Shown piece by piece: positions 50,395 through 58,943 of a stretch of 64,000 nt of DNA. The notes beneath the pieces were generated by a model, which worked only from the letters and a program-made list of their open reading frames with translations, did not search any database and was not told where the DNA came from. Made by a program: the position numbers and the translations under genes. This stretch comes from Sphingobacteriales bacterium. GTDB lineage: Bacteria; Bacteroidota; Bacteroidia; Sphingobacteriales; Sphingobacteriaceae. The stretch spans positions 1 through 64,000 of the forward strand of contig JAATFQ010000136.1 of NCBI GenBank assembly GCA_015655115.1. The letters are read 5' to 3'. Each line of letters begins with the position of its first letter. The first letter of the stretch is position 1.

Positions 50395-51052
50395 TATTAC
50401 TCCTTTTACGTTACTGGATTATCCCGAAAAAATAGCCTGCATCCTTTGGTTTGCAGGCTGCAATATGCGCTGCAGCTATTGCTATAATCCAGATATTGTA
50501 TTAGGGAAGGGACATATAAGTTACAGTGATGTTTTAATTTTTCTTGATTCACGCAAACATCTGCTTGACGGCGTAGTGCTGAGTGGTGGCGAATGTACCC
50601 TCCATAAAGGCATTTTACCACTGATTGAGCAAATCAGGTCAATGGGCTTGCTGGTGAAAATCGATACCAATGGATCTAATCCCCCAATTCTGGCGAAGCT
50701 CCTCAAAAAGAAGTTGATAGATTATGTGGCGCTTGACTTTAAAGCTCCGGAAAGTAAATTTTACGACATCACGAAATCATATCTGTTTAACGGTTTTGAA
50801 AGTACGTTATCCTTATTGCTCAAGGCTGATATTCCTTTTGAAGTAAGAACAACTGTACACGCCGATCTGCTGAACATTGAAGACCTGGTAGGTATGATAG
50901 CCTATCTTGAAGAAAAAGGCTACCGTGGAAATTACTATATCCAGCATTTTATTAATAATACTGTTACCCTGCAAAAATTGAACTATTCAGTACAGCAAAT
51001 TGATTTTGAGCTACTATCTACACCAAATATTAAGGTAATGGTAAGGAGCTAA
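50336..51052 (+). CDS. nrdG: Anaerobic RNR-activating protein, radical SAM
   Basis: ITPFTLLDYPEKIACILWFAGCNMRCSYCYNPDIVLGKG (CxxxCxxC). Start is GTG 50336 or TTG 50360; overlaps the glycyl-tail ORF. Confidence 0.92.
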   Translation: MSINKGPILQSSTTAKRLYNITPFTLLDYPEKIACILWFAGCNMRCSYCYNPDIVLGKGHISYSDVLIFLDSRKHLLDGVVLSGGECTLHKGILPLIEQIRSMGLLVKIDTNGSNPPILAKLLKKKLIDYVALDFKAPESKFYDITKSYLFNGFESTLSLLLKADIPFEVRTTVHADLLNIEDLVGMIAYLEEKGYRGNYYIQHFINNTVTLQKLNYSVQQIDFELLSTPNIKVMVRS

Positions 51053-51071
51053 ACTCATATATTGGATAAGC

Positions 51072-51734
51072 TTAATTGGATAAAAAGAAAGAGATAGCCA
51101 TTTGAATCTTTACATTCACTGGCTTACCCTCCACGAGATAAGGCAGCCACTCGTCTGGAATCAACTTGAACACTCTCAACGCCTCCTCATTGGTACCATG
51201 TCCCGGACCGGATTCTACTTGCTCGTCTATCATTTTGCCCTCTTTTGTGATGACTGCGGAAACAAAAACTTGTCCTTGAATATTACTTTCCTGTGCTCGT
51301 CTCGGATATCTTACACAATGAAGCATATTAATATAGAGCTTAGCATCTCCACCTATGAATATGGGCTTCACCTCTGTTTCTTTAAGAATGGCGCCATTAT
51401 CGTCCAATATCCAGGTTTTTAACACGCCCTCAGAAGGCTTGTTATAGATCACTTTATCTGCAGAGAAATCAATTATTTGCACAACTCCCTGAGGAGTTGA
51501 AAATTCCCATTCACCTACTTTTTTACCATTATCATATTGCCCCTTTTCTAACAGGCCAGGAAGTGAATTTTGATAAGCACCATGCCTTATTTCAGGATTC
51601 GACTTTAAAACATAGAAAACTTCTCTTGCAGCGTAACATGGAAATCTATTATTTTTAGTCACTTTTTTGAGTTCCTGGCCCAGTGCAACAGATCCTAAAC
51701 CGGCGAGCAGAAAAATTGACACGAAAAACTTCAT
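51072..51734 (-). CDS. Energy-transducer TonB C-terminal domain protein
   Basis: Signal peptide; VRYPRRAQESNIQGQVFVSAVITKEGKMIDEQVESGPGHGTNEEALRVFKLIPDEWLPYLVEGKPVNVKIQMAISF. Confidence 0.85.
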   Translation of the reverse strand: MKFFVSIFLLAGLGSVALGQELKKVTKNNRFPCYAAREVFYVLKSNPEIRHGAYQNSLPGLLEKGQYDNGKKVGEWEFSTPQGVVQIIDFSADKVIYNKPSEGVLKTWILDDNGAILKETEVKPIFIGGDAKLYINMLHCVRYPRRAQESNIQGQVFVSAVITKEGKMIDEQVESGPGHGTNEEALRVFKLIPDEWLPYLVEGKPVNVKIQMAISFFLSN

Positions 51735-51940
51735 ATATACTTTCTAAATAAGAAATAAATATACAGTATTGGTCTGATATATAAGATGAGAATAATTTAT
51801 AAAATTAAATATTACAGCACAGACACAATACATTGACAAACAATTATTTAAATGAGTAATTTATTGAAAAGAAGCACAAAAAAGCAATCCGGGAAAAATA
51901 TTCACGAAGAATATTCTTTTTAAAACACCTCATTTCTATA

Positions 51941-52888
51941 TTAAAAAAATCTCTTTTGTTTAATATACTGAATTACTCTGTTTGTCCATTCAGTTGCTCC
52001 TGTATCATTTAAATGAGTTAAATCACTAAATAGTTTACAGTTACCAGCAAAGCCCGGGTTGTGTCCATCATTGAGGTAATCAACATGTGCACCCTTTAAT
52101 ATAGATGCCATCTTTAACGCGTACGGATTTTTCTTCTTTACATCGTCATTATACAGTGGTGTAGTTGTAATCAATAAACTGACCCCTTGTTTTTGGATAG
52201 TTGAAATCAGGTCAGTCAGCTCTTTTATTTTATGGTGGTCAAACCTGACCCTCTGATCAGGTGCCTGCACTACAATGCTTCCTTCCTGCTGCAAGTTGGC
52301 ACAGATATCTCCGTAAACCGGATCATAACCTAAACTAATATAACTTTTATTCAATGTGGGCTTAAAAGTATTCAGTAATGAATATCCTATTATAGAATTA
52401 TATCGATACGAAGAAGAAAGAGCCTTATACCGCTCTTTGCTGTCAATCATCTCAATCGCAGAATCAACATGGGCATTTAAGGTATAATAAGGTAACAGAA
52501 TAGAGAGCCGCTGATAGTCGTCGCTGTTATATTGGAGCTCCGTATAGTCCACATTGATAATAACCAGTTTAGGTTTGTACCGGTCTAAAATACTTTTTAC
52601 AACCGGATACACATAGAGCAGGCTTTGCCCCTGGTTTCCAAAATTAAAAACGCTTGCATGCAGCTCCTTTTTCATTATTGGAGCATTAAAGTGTTGTGCC
52701 GCATGCGAGTTCCCAAAGATGACAATATCTTCAGCGCCATCCTTCAATGCATGAGAAGTAGTAAAGAATTTACCACTTTTCTGTTTGTAAAAAAGCTTAT
52801 TGAGTACAGCACCTGCAACAAAATCAGCAATTATCAAAAGACAGATAAAACATAAACATTTAGATACAAAAACTATATTCTTAGACAT
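51941..52888 (-). CDS. SGNH-fold protein partnered with MBOAT
   Basis: DIVIFGNSHAAQHF (block I-like), SDLTHLNDTGATEW (DxxH block V-like); directly downstream of the MBOAT gene. Confidence 0.65.
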   Translation of the reverse strand: MSKNIVFVSKCLCFICLLIIADFVAGAVLNKLFYKQKSGKFFTTSHALKDGAEDIVIFGNSHAAQHFNAPIMKKELHASVFNFGNQGQSLLYVYPVVKSILDRYKPKLVIINVDYTELQYNSDDYQRLSILLPYYTLNAHVDSAIEMIDSKERYKALSSSYRYNSIIGYSLLNTFKPTLNKSYISLGYDPVYGDICANLQQEGSIVVQAPDQRVRFDHHKIKELTDLISTIQKQGVSLLITTTPLYNDDVKKKNPYALKMASILKGAHVDYLNDGHNPGFAGNCKLFSDLTHLNDTGATEWTNRVIQYIKQKRFF

Positions 52889-52898
52889 TCATCAATTG

Positions 52899-54305
52899 TT
52901 AGAATTGAAAATAAATAAACTGTCCGCCATCGAAAACACCAAAAAGCATAATTATCATAACCACAACCAGGTAATAACTAAACCTTGTTGCCACATTATT
53001 GGGAATAACTTTATACAAAGCCGGACGATATTCGCTGATAAACTCAAATATGAGCAGAAAAAAAAGGGCAACTATTGAATAGAAAAAGTGGTCTTTGGGG
53101 TTGCCAGGATAGAATGGCCCATCAAAAAGTACAATTTTCTTTACAATATCCAAGGCCTGTTGTACCGTTTCTGCCCGAAAGAAAACCCAGGAAATGCAAA
53201 TTAGCAAAAACGTCAGTAATGTCTTAAAAATCAAAGAAATAGAGCTACCTGTTCTTATCTTTCTACCCGCAGCAGCTTCAATGATCAGGAATAAGCCATT
53301 GAGTCCACCCCACACCACATAAGTCCAGTTTGCCCCATGCCATAGCCCACTGATTAAAAACACAATCAGGATATTGATATATAACCTGTATTTATACTTT
53401 ACCCTGCTGCCACCCAATGGGATAAAAAGATAGTCCTTGAACCACGTGGATAAAGAAATATGCCATCGCCGCCAGAACTGAGATACAGAGGTAGCGAAGT
53501 AAGGCCGCTTAAAGTTTATCATCAGATCAAAACCCATCACCTTCGCCGCTCCCCTGGCGATATCAGAATAAGCAGAAAAATCGCAGTAAATCTGAAAAGC
53601 AAAAAATACAGTAGCGATGGCCAGCGATTTGCCGGATTGCGTGTTGGAATTTGCATAAACTGTATTTACATATATAGATAACCGGTCAGCGATTACTAAT
53701 TTCTTTAAGAAACCTATCAGCATTAATTTAAGGCCGGCAACAATGTTATCCGGATTAAAAGTGTGTTTTTCATGAAACTGAGGCAGTAAATTCTGTGGCC
53801 TTTCAATAGGTCCTGCAACGAGTTGTGGATAGAACATCACATACAGCGCATATATCCCGAAATTCCGTTCTGCCTTTTGATGTCCCCGATAAACTTCTAT
53901 AGTATAGCTCATCGCCTGGAAAGTATGAAAAGATAGCCCTAAGGGCAGCAGAATGGATAAAGCAGGAAATGGAGTAGTATATCCCCAGGCCGACAATACA
54001 GCACCTATATTAAAATTGATAAAATTATAATATTTGAATACACACAGTATGCCAATATTGGCGATCAAACTGGTTATGAGCCATAACTTCCTTCGCTTTC
54101 CGGTATTTTTTTCTATAAAAATACCAGCTATATAATCTATGACAATGGTAAATCCCAATATCAAAATATAGATAGGAACAAAAGCCATATAGAAATAGCA
54201 ACTTGCTGCTAACAATAAGAGCCAGCGATATTTATGTGGTAACAGATAAAAAAGCGCTGTAATTACAATGAAAAAAGCTACAAAGTTTATTGAATCAAAA
54301 AGCAT
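52899..54305 (-). CDS. MBOAT family O-acyltransferase (AlgI-like)
   Basis: FYLLPHKYRWLLLLAASCYFYM; SVSQFWRRWHISLSTWFKDYLFIPLGGSR; FLISGLWHGANWTYVVWGGLNG. Confidence 0.95.
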   Translation of the reverse strand: MLFDSINFVAFFIVITALFYLLPHKYRWLLLLAASCYFYMAFVPIYILILGFTIVIDYIAGIFIEKNTGKRRKLWLITSLIANIGILCVFKYYNFINFNIGAVLSAWGYTTPFPALSILLPLGLSFHTFQAMSYTIEVYRGHQKAERNFGIYALYVMFYPQLVAGPIERPQNLLPQFHEKHTFNPDNIVAGLKLMLIGFLKKLVIADRLSIYVNTVYANSNTQSGKSLAIATVFFAFQIYCDFSAYSDIARGAAKVMGFDLMINFKRPYFATSVSQFWRRWHISLSTWFKDYLFIPLGGSRVKYKYRLYINILIVFLISGLWHGANWTYVVWGGLNGLFLIIEAAAGRKIRTGSSISLIFKTLLTFLLICISWVFFRAETVQQALDIVKKIVLFDGPFYPGNPKDHFFYSIVALFFLLIFEFISEYRPALYKVIPNNVATRFSYYLVVVMIIMLFGVFDGGQFIYFQF

Positions 54306-54546
54306 TTATTGTTTCTTGCAAAAGTATATGAAAAAAATAAAAATGCAATGTTTATTTATAGCTGTACTTCAGGCAACACACACCGATTAAAGAACAATAT
54401 GGAGTTGGAAAGGCAACCTCCGCAGTGTTTCCAGGTGAAAATATTCACATTGATATACATTCCTTAAATTAAAGACAACTCTGCAAAACGGAAAGAAACG
54501 TTTTTGCATTCCATTTTGTCATCCAAACCTAATAATTCTTATTACC

Positions 54547-54614
54547 GGAACAATCGTTCCGTATTACATATATATTTGCGGAACGATTATTCCACTTACA
54601 AAAATAATTATTCC
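54547..54614. promoter_or_regulatory. TetR-type operator cluster upstream of the SDR/tetR unit
   Basis: GGAACAATCGTTCC (54547-54560), GGAACGATTATTCC (54580-54593), half-site AATAATTATTCC ending at 54614. Confidence 0.65.
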
Positions 54615-54619
54615 ATAAT

Positions 54620-55369
54620 ATGAAAAAGTTAGCAAACAAAGTAGCCGTAATAACAGGAGCATCAAAAGGTATTGGTGCCGGTATAGCTAAAAGCCTTGCG
54701 GCAGCAGGTGCAAGCGTGGTTGTAAATTATGCATCGGCAAAAGCGAATGCGGATCAGGTAGTTGCGGAAATTACAGCTGCCGGTGGCAAGGCCATTGCAG
54801 TTCAAGGCAATGTGTCTAATGTGGACGATGTTGCCCGTCTGTTTGACGAAACAACTAAAGCTTTCGGGGCGGTTGATATCCTTGTAAATAATGCAGGCGT
54901 TTACAAATTTGCGCCTATTGAAGAGATTAGCACTGAAGATTTTTATAACCAGTTCAACACTAATGTGCTTGGCTTATTGTTGGTCACACAGGGAGCTGTT
55001 AAGAATTTTAATGAACAAGGGGGAAGCATTATCAACATTGGTTCTGCAGTAAGTAATATCGCTCCTCCGGGAAGCTCGATTTACACTGCAACAAAAGGTG
55101 CTGTTGATGCAATTACCCATGTATTGGCGAAAGAGCTTGGCGGTAAAAAGATACGTGTCAACTCTATCAATCCAGGTATGGTAGAAACAGAAGGCTCGCA
55201 TGCTGCCGGCTTCATTGGCAGTGATTTTGAAACTGAAATAGTACGTACCACTCCCCTTGGCCGCATTGGTCAGCCTGATGATATTGCTGATGTGTCCGTA
55301 TTTCTTGCATCTGAAGATTCACGCTGGTTAACGGGTGAAATATTACTTGCAAGCGGTGGTGTAAGGTAA
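54620..55369 (+). CDS. SDR family oxidoreductase
   Basis: KVAVITGASKGIGAGIAKSLAAAGASVVVNYA; DILVNNAGVYKFAPIEEI; SIYTATKGAVDAITHVLAKELGGKKIRVNSINPG. Confidence 0.95.
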   Translation: MKKLANKVAVITGASKGIGAGIAKSLAAAGASVVVNYASAKANADQVVAEITAAGGKAIAVQGNVSNVDDVARLFDETTKAFGAVDILVNNAGVYKFAPIEEISTEDFYNQFNTNVLGLLLVTQGAVKNFNEQGGSIINIGSAVSNIAPPGSSIYTATKGAVDAITHVLAKELGGKKIRVNSINPGMVETEGSHAAGFIGSDFETEIVRTTPLGRIGQPDDIADVSVFLASEDSRWLTGEILLASGGVR

Positions 55370-55440
55370 TCCCCACTGATCTTACAAAAAGTAATTTAAA
55401 ATGAATAGCTTTGCTTATATAAGCAAGGCTATTCCCGGTT

Positions 55441-56022
55441 ATGGCAAGGACGAAAGATTTTGATGAGAAAGAGGTGCTGACCAAAGCAATACAACTTTTT
55501 TGGCACAAAGGGTATAATGGGACTTCTATGCAAGACCTTGTGGAAGCCTTGGGCATCAGCCGCTCCAGCTTGTACGACACTTATACTGACAAACACACTT
55601 TGTTTGTAAAGGCCTTGGAAAGCTACCAACACACAGGAGCGACAAGGATTCAGCAGCTCATTGATCAAACAGATTCGGCGAAGGAAACGGTTAAGAAATT
55701 ACTGGAACTGGCGACCTCTGATTTAATTAGTGACAAACAGCAGAAAGGCTGCTTTATGGTAAACGCCGAAGTTGAAGTTGCGCCACATGATCAGGAAGTT
55801 AACAACGTGGTCTGCAAAAATGACCAGCAAATGGAAGATGCTTTTTACCAGGTAATCAGGAAAGGCCAGAACAGTGGAGAGATTAAAAATATGCGGGACG
55901 CCCGTGCACTGGCCAGATTTATTTTTAACGCAGTAAAGGGCATGCGTGTTACGGCAAAATCAACTCCAGATCAATCTGTTTTTGAGGATATTATCCAACT
56001 TACCATATCAGCTCTTGATTAA
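55441..56022 (+). CDS. TetR/AcrR family regulator
   Basis: MARTKDFDEKEVLTKAIQLFWHKGYNGTSMQDLVEALGISRSSLYDTYTDKHTLFVKALESY. Confidence 0.95.
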   Translation: MARTKDFDEKEVLTKAIQLFWHKGYNGTSMQDLVEALGISRSSLYDTYTDKHTLFVKALESYQHTGATRIQQLIDQTDSAKETVKKLLELATSDLISDKQQKGCFMVNAEVEVAPHDQEVNNVVCKNDQQMEDAFYQVIRKGQNSGEIKNMRDARALARFIFNAVKGMRVTAKSTPDQSVFEDIIQLTISALD

Positions 56023-56075
56023 ATTTTAAAAGCTAATTACTAAAATTATTAGTAAATTAGCTTTTAAAATTTAAT
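56018..56075. promoter_or_regulatory. Long near-perfect hairpin between tetR and the 2H phosphoesterase gene
   Basis: ATTAAATTTTAAAAGCTAATT-ACTAA / TTAGT-a-AATTAGCTTTTAAAATTTAAT: about 26 bp with one single-nt bulge, 5-nt loop. Confidence 0.75.
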
Positions 56076-56076
56076 T

Positions 56077-56679
56077 ATGGAAAATAGCATTTTATATGAG
56101 TACCTGGGAATAATAGAGCCGAATGGGTTCGTTAATTCAGCTGCCATGGACATGAAGATCCGATGTAGGAATGACTATGGCTGGAATTCCGCAGTTTGGT
56201 CAAAACCACATTTTACCGTTTGTAATATTATTCAGCCTCTGCTAAACGAAGAAAAACTAACTAAATGCTTCGAAAGAAATACACTAAATATTTCACCATT
56301 TAATATACATCTTTATGGTTTTGATTACTTCCCCAGCCCCACCTGTACGCTTTATGTTAAGGTGAAAGATGATAAAGAGTTCTCGGAAATGGTGAAATAT
56401 ATCAGAAAATTTTCCAGTCCGATATTAAGGCCTGTAAGAAACTATACACCTCACTATACTCGAAAAGCTCATTTAACTATCGCAAAAAGGATTTTCGAAA
56501 ATGACTTTATGAAAGTATGGCCAAATTGGGAAAAGGCAGTATATCAATCCAGCACTAATGCAGATCGTATGCTATTATTGAGAAGACCGTTAAGCCGTGG
56601 TTACCATAAATTTGAACAAATCGGCGATTATCCTTTTTTAGCAAAAGGAGCCATAAACCCACAGATGAAGTTATTCTAA
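56077..56679 (+). CDS. 2H phosphoesterase superfamily protein (2'-5' RNA ligase-like)
   Basis: Two HxT motifs: KPHFTVCNII and KAHLTIAKRIF. Confidence 0.75.
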   Translation: MENSILYEYLGIIEPNGFVNSAAMDMKIRCRNDYGWNSAVWSKPHFTVCNIIQPLLNEEKLTKCFERNTLNISPFNIHLYGFDYFPSPTCTLYVKVKDDKEFSEMVKYIRKFSSPILRPVRNYTPHYTRKAHLTIAKRIFENDFMKVWPNWEKAVYQSSTNADRMLLLRRPLSRGYHKFEQIGDYPFLAKGAINPQMKLF

Positions 56680-56687
56680 AAATAAAA

Positions 56688-56716
56688 ATCCCGCTTTACA
56701 TAAAGTAAAGCGGGAT
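56688..56716 (-). terminator. Rho-independent terminator of the minus-strand ncRNA
   Basis: ATCCCGCTTTA ... TAAAGCGGGAT, 11-bp perfect stem; minus-strand T-run (TTTTTATTTTTAG) follows. Confidence 0.75.
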
Positions 56717-56817
56717 AGTAGCCCCTAGGGGAAAAATCTCGAATCACTTTTTTGAAGATCTGCAACGTTTAGCAGATAAATGATTTGAGAACTTTCAATC
56801 TTTCAGAGATACTATCC
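56713..56817 (-). ncRNA. Structured ncRNA, 6S-like (candidate 6S-Flavo/ssrS type)
   Basis: Minus strand: GGATAGTA/TACTATCC closing stem; unpaired arms 19 and 16 nt (the latter with CCCCTAGGGG); TCTCAAATCA/TGATTCGAGA stem; apical ATCTGC/GCAGAT hairpin. Upstream TATCTTTG and downstream terminator. Confidence 0.6.
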
Positions 56818-56840
56818 TTAGCTATTTTTTTAAGGTGAGG

Positions 56841-56848
56841 CAAAGATA
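56841..56848 (-). promoter_or_regulatory. Candidate -7 element (TATCTTTG) of the minus-strand ncRNA
   Basis: Minus-strand TATCTTTG matches TAnnTTTG, 24 bp upstream of the closing stem. Confidence 0.5.
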
Positions 56849-57119
56849 AATATATATTTCAAAAATCTAAGGTAAATATTGCTCTTCTTTACACGGATAC
56901 AACAGATAATTATTTAATTCCCTAAATTTTAACCTTTTATGAAAAGAATATTTTATGAAAAAAACGAGTCTCGATTCTGTGGCCGTGATTTGTTGCATTT
57001 ATGAATACTAATTCGCTGTAATCCTTTTAATCAGAGGCAGCGAATGAACTTGATATTGATGCATCCAGGTTGAGTAAATAGGGCAACAACCCACTATTTA
57101 ACGGTGGTAATATCCTGAT

Positions 57120-57215
57120 GGATAAAGTCGGTCTCAGTGAAGAACAACAGGAGATCCAGGCGATTGAAAAAAGCACTAAAGAATGCGGAACTGGAACGTG
57201 ACAAAAGTCAGTACA
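57120..57215 (+). pseudogene. Degenerate IS3-type orfA remnant
   Basis: LSEEQQEIQ in one frame continuing as RRLKKALKNAELERDKS in another; resembles the coiled-coil part of IS3-family orfA proteins. Confidence 0.3.
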
Positions 57216-57492
57216 ATTATAAGAGTTTAATGCATAAAAACCGCTACTCTCCTTTCATGTCATTTTTCTTAAAACACATATCGGAAATAATGGGAGGAAG
57301 ATGTAAGTTGCTATACTTATAGAATATACGGAGTGTATTCTAATAAAAAGTCCTCCCATAATAAGCAATACGCTGAATAAAAATGATAGTACATAATAAA
57401 AAAGGATGGATAGTTAGATAGATATACTAAGAATCGAAGAACTAAGTTAGCCCTCCTGAAAAATTTCTAAATTTGGGATTTGAATTTTGCAG

Positions 57493-57590
57493 ATGTTATC
57501 GGGTTACGAAGAGGTTTTACGATTATTACTACCTGAGTATATCAGAGAATTTTGAGTTGAATCCGCTCGCAAATAGCCATTTGTTATCGA
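57493..57590 (+). pseudogene. Degenerate transposase N-terminal remnant (ISAon1-like)
   Basis: MLSGYEEVLRLLLPEYIREF* then ELNPLANSHLLSK* in a shifted frame. Confidence 0.3.
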
Positions 57591-57860
57591 AATGACTTTG
57601 CTACAAGTGCTTTAAGGTTCGAAGCATAATTTAGTTAGCGACATATTAATGTTCAGCCATAATCTGCGCTTTTAACTTTTCAGGATAATATATGTTTTTG
57701 TGAATATAACAGAATACGGCCTGCATATCTTTTGTTCTATGTTCGTTTGATCTGATTTCTGGCATATAACGCTGTAGAATATGAGCCAGCGTGAGCACTT
57801 GCATCCAGATAAGGTTTTCATTTCGCAGTATTTTCTGAAGTACCTGCTAAGAACCAAAGC

Positions 57861-58844
57861 TTGAAAACTATTTATGCTAAACACTATCTTTGTTTAGCAA
57901 ACATCTATGATAAATTAATGATGAAAAGTAATAATGGTGAGGTATTCGAAACATTGGAAGACCAATACCGATACATGAATATCCCCATCGGAACGATTCA
58001 ATTGGACTCAGAGTTTACCATCTTCAATCTGGCAGACCTGAAGCAGACTATGCCGTTTAGCTTACCTGTAAGCAGGCTGAACTTCTTTGTGTTTGGGTTT
58101 ATCAAAGAGGCCGAAGGCAAGTATCAAATTGATCAGCACACCTTTGATTTGAAACCCGGCACAATTTATTTCACTAATCCAGGACATTTCCGGTCTTTTG
58201 AATATACACACATTGCCCAGGCATATCTCATCACATTCGATGAGCTATGCCTGAAGGAGAATTTCCATCAGGATTTTTTTGAGGAATTTCCATTCCTATT
58301 AACTGAGACAGCACCTGCACTAGTTACAGATGCTCAAATTTACCAACAGTTTGAACGCCTTTACTTACAGATTTATCAGGAATATATTAGTCAATCGCCT
58401 TTTCGAACAAAAATAATTGCCAGTCTGTTTTTTGCTTTGTTGTTAAAGTATAAGGAGCATTTTGGCATGGGTTATAATCCAATATACGAGGGTAACCGGA
58501 GCTCCGAGATTGTTAAGCAATTCAGGAAGGATCTGGAAATGCACTTCAGGAACATTTCAGACGGTATAGCTCAGCACCCTTTCAGGATTCAGGATTACGC
58601 TGATGCCCAAAACCTTCATCCCAATCACGTAAGTAATGTAATCAAGAGCAAAACAGGAAAAACAATAGGCACGTGGATAACTGAGAAAAACATCACATAT
58701 GCTAAATCGCTGCTGCAGAACACCTCTAAATCAATAAAGGAGATTGCATATCAATTAGGGTTCAATGATTCTGCACATTTTAGCAAATACTTCCAGAAAC
58801 AGTGCGGAAACTCCCCATCTTCCTACCGTAATGATAAACATTAG
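57861..58844 (+). CDS. AraC family transcriptional regulator
   Basis: C-terminal HTH: FRIQDYADAQNLHPNHVSNVIKSKTGKTIGTWITEKNITYAKSLLQNTSKSIKEIAYQLGFNDSAHFSKYFQKQCGNSPSSYR. True start may be internal. Confidence 0.93.
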   Translation: MKTIYAKHYLCLANIYDKLMMKSNNGEVFETLEDQYRYMNIPIGTIQLDSEFTIFNLADLKQTMPFSLPVSRLNFFVFGFIKEAEGKYQIDQHTFDLKPGTIYFTNPGHFRSFEYTHIAQAYLITFDELCLKENFHQDFFEEFPFLLTETAPALVTDAQIYQQFERLYLQIYQEYISQSPFRTKIIASLFFALLLKYKEHFGMGYNPIYEGNRSSEIVKQFRKDLEMHFRNISDGIAQHPFRIQDYADAQNLHPNHVSNVIKSKTGKTIGTWITEKNITYAKSLLQNTSKSIKEIAYQLGFNDSAHFSKYFQKQCGNSPSSYRNDKH

Positions 58845-58943
58845 AATAAGTCTTAGTTATATACACACTTATCTTAGGAAGCTACATTTTTCCAGGTTCT
58901 GAAACCGTGTACCTTTGTATAATAATAATTCAATACAAAGAAA

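Noticed and set aside
56713-56817. tRNA-like minus-strand sequence (TCTGCTAAAC, TTCGAGA and a 3' CCCCTAGGGGCTA)
   Set aside because: Does not fold as a cloverleaf: no proper T-stem or anticodon stem and about 105 nt long; the 6S-like fold explains it better.
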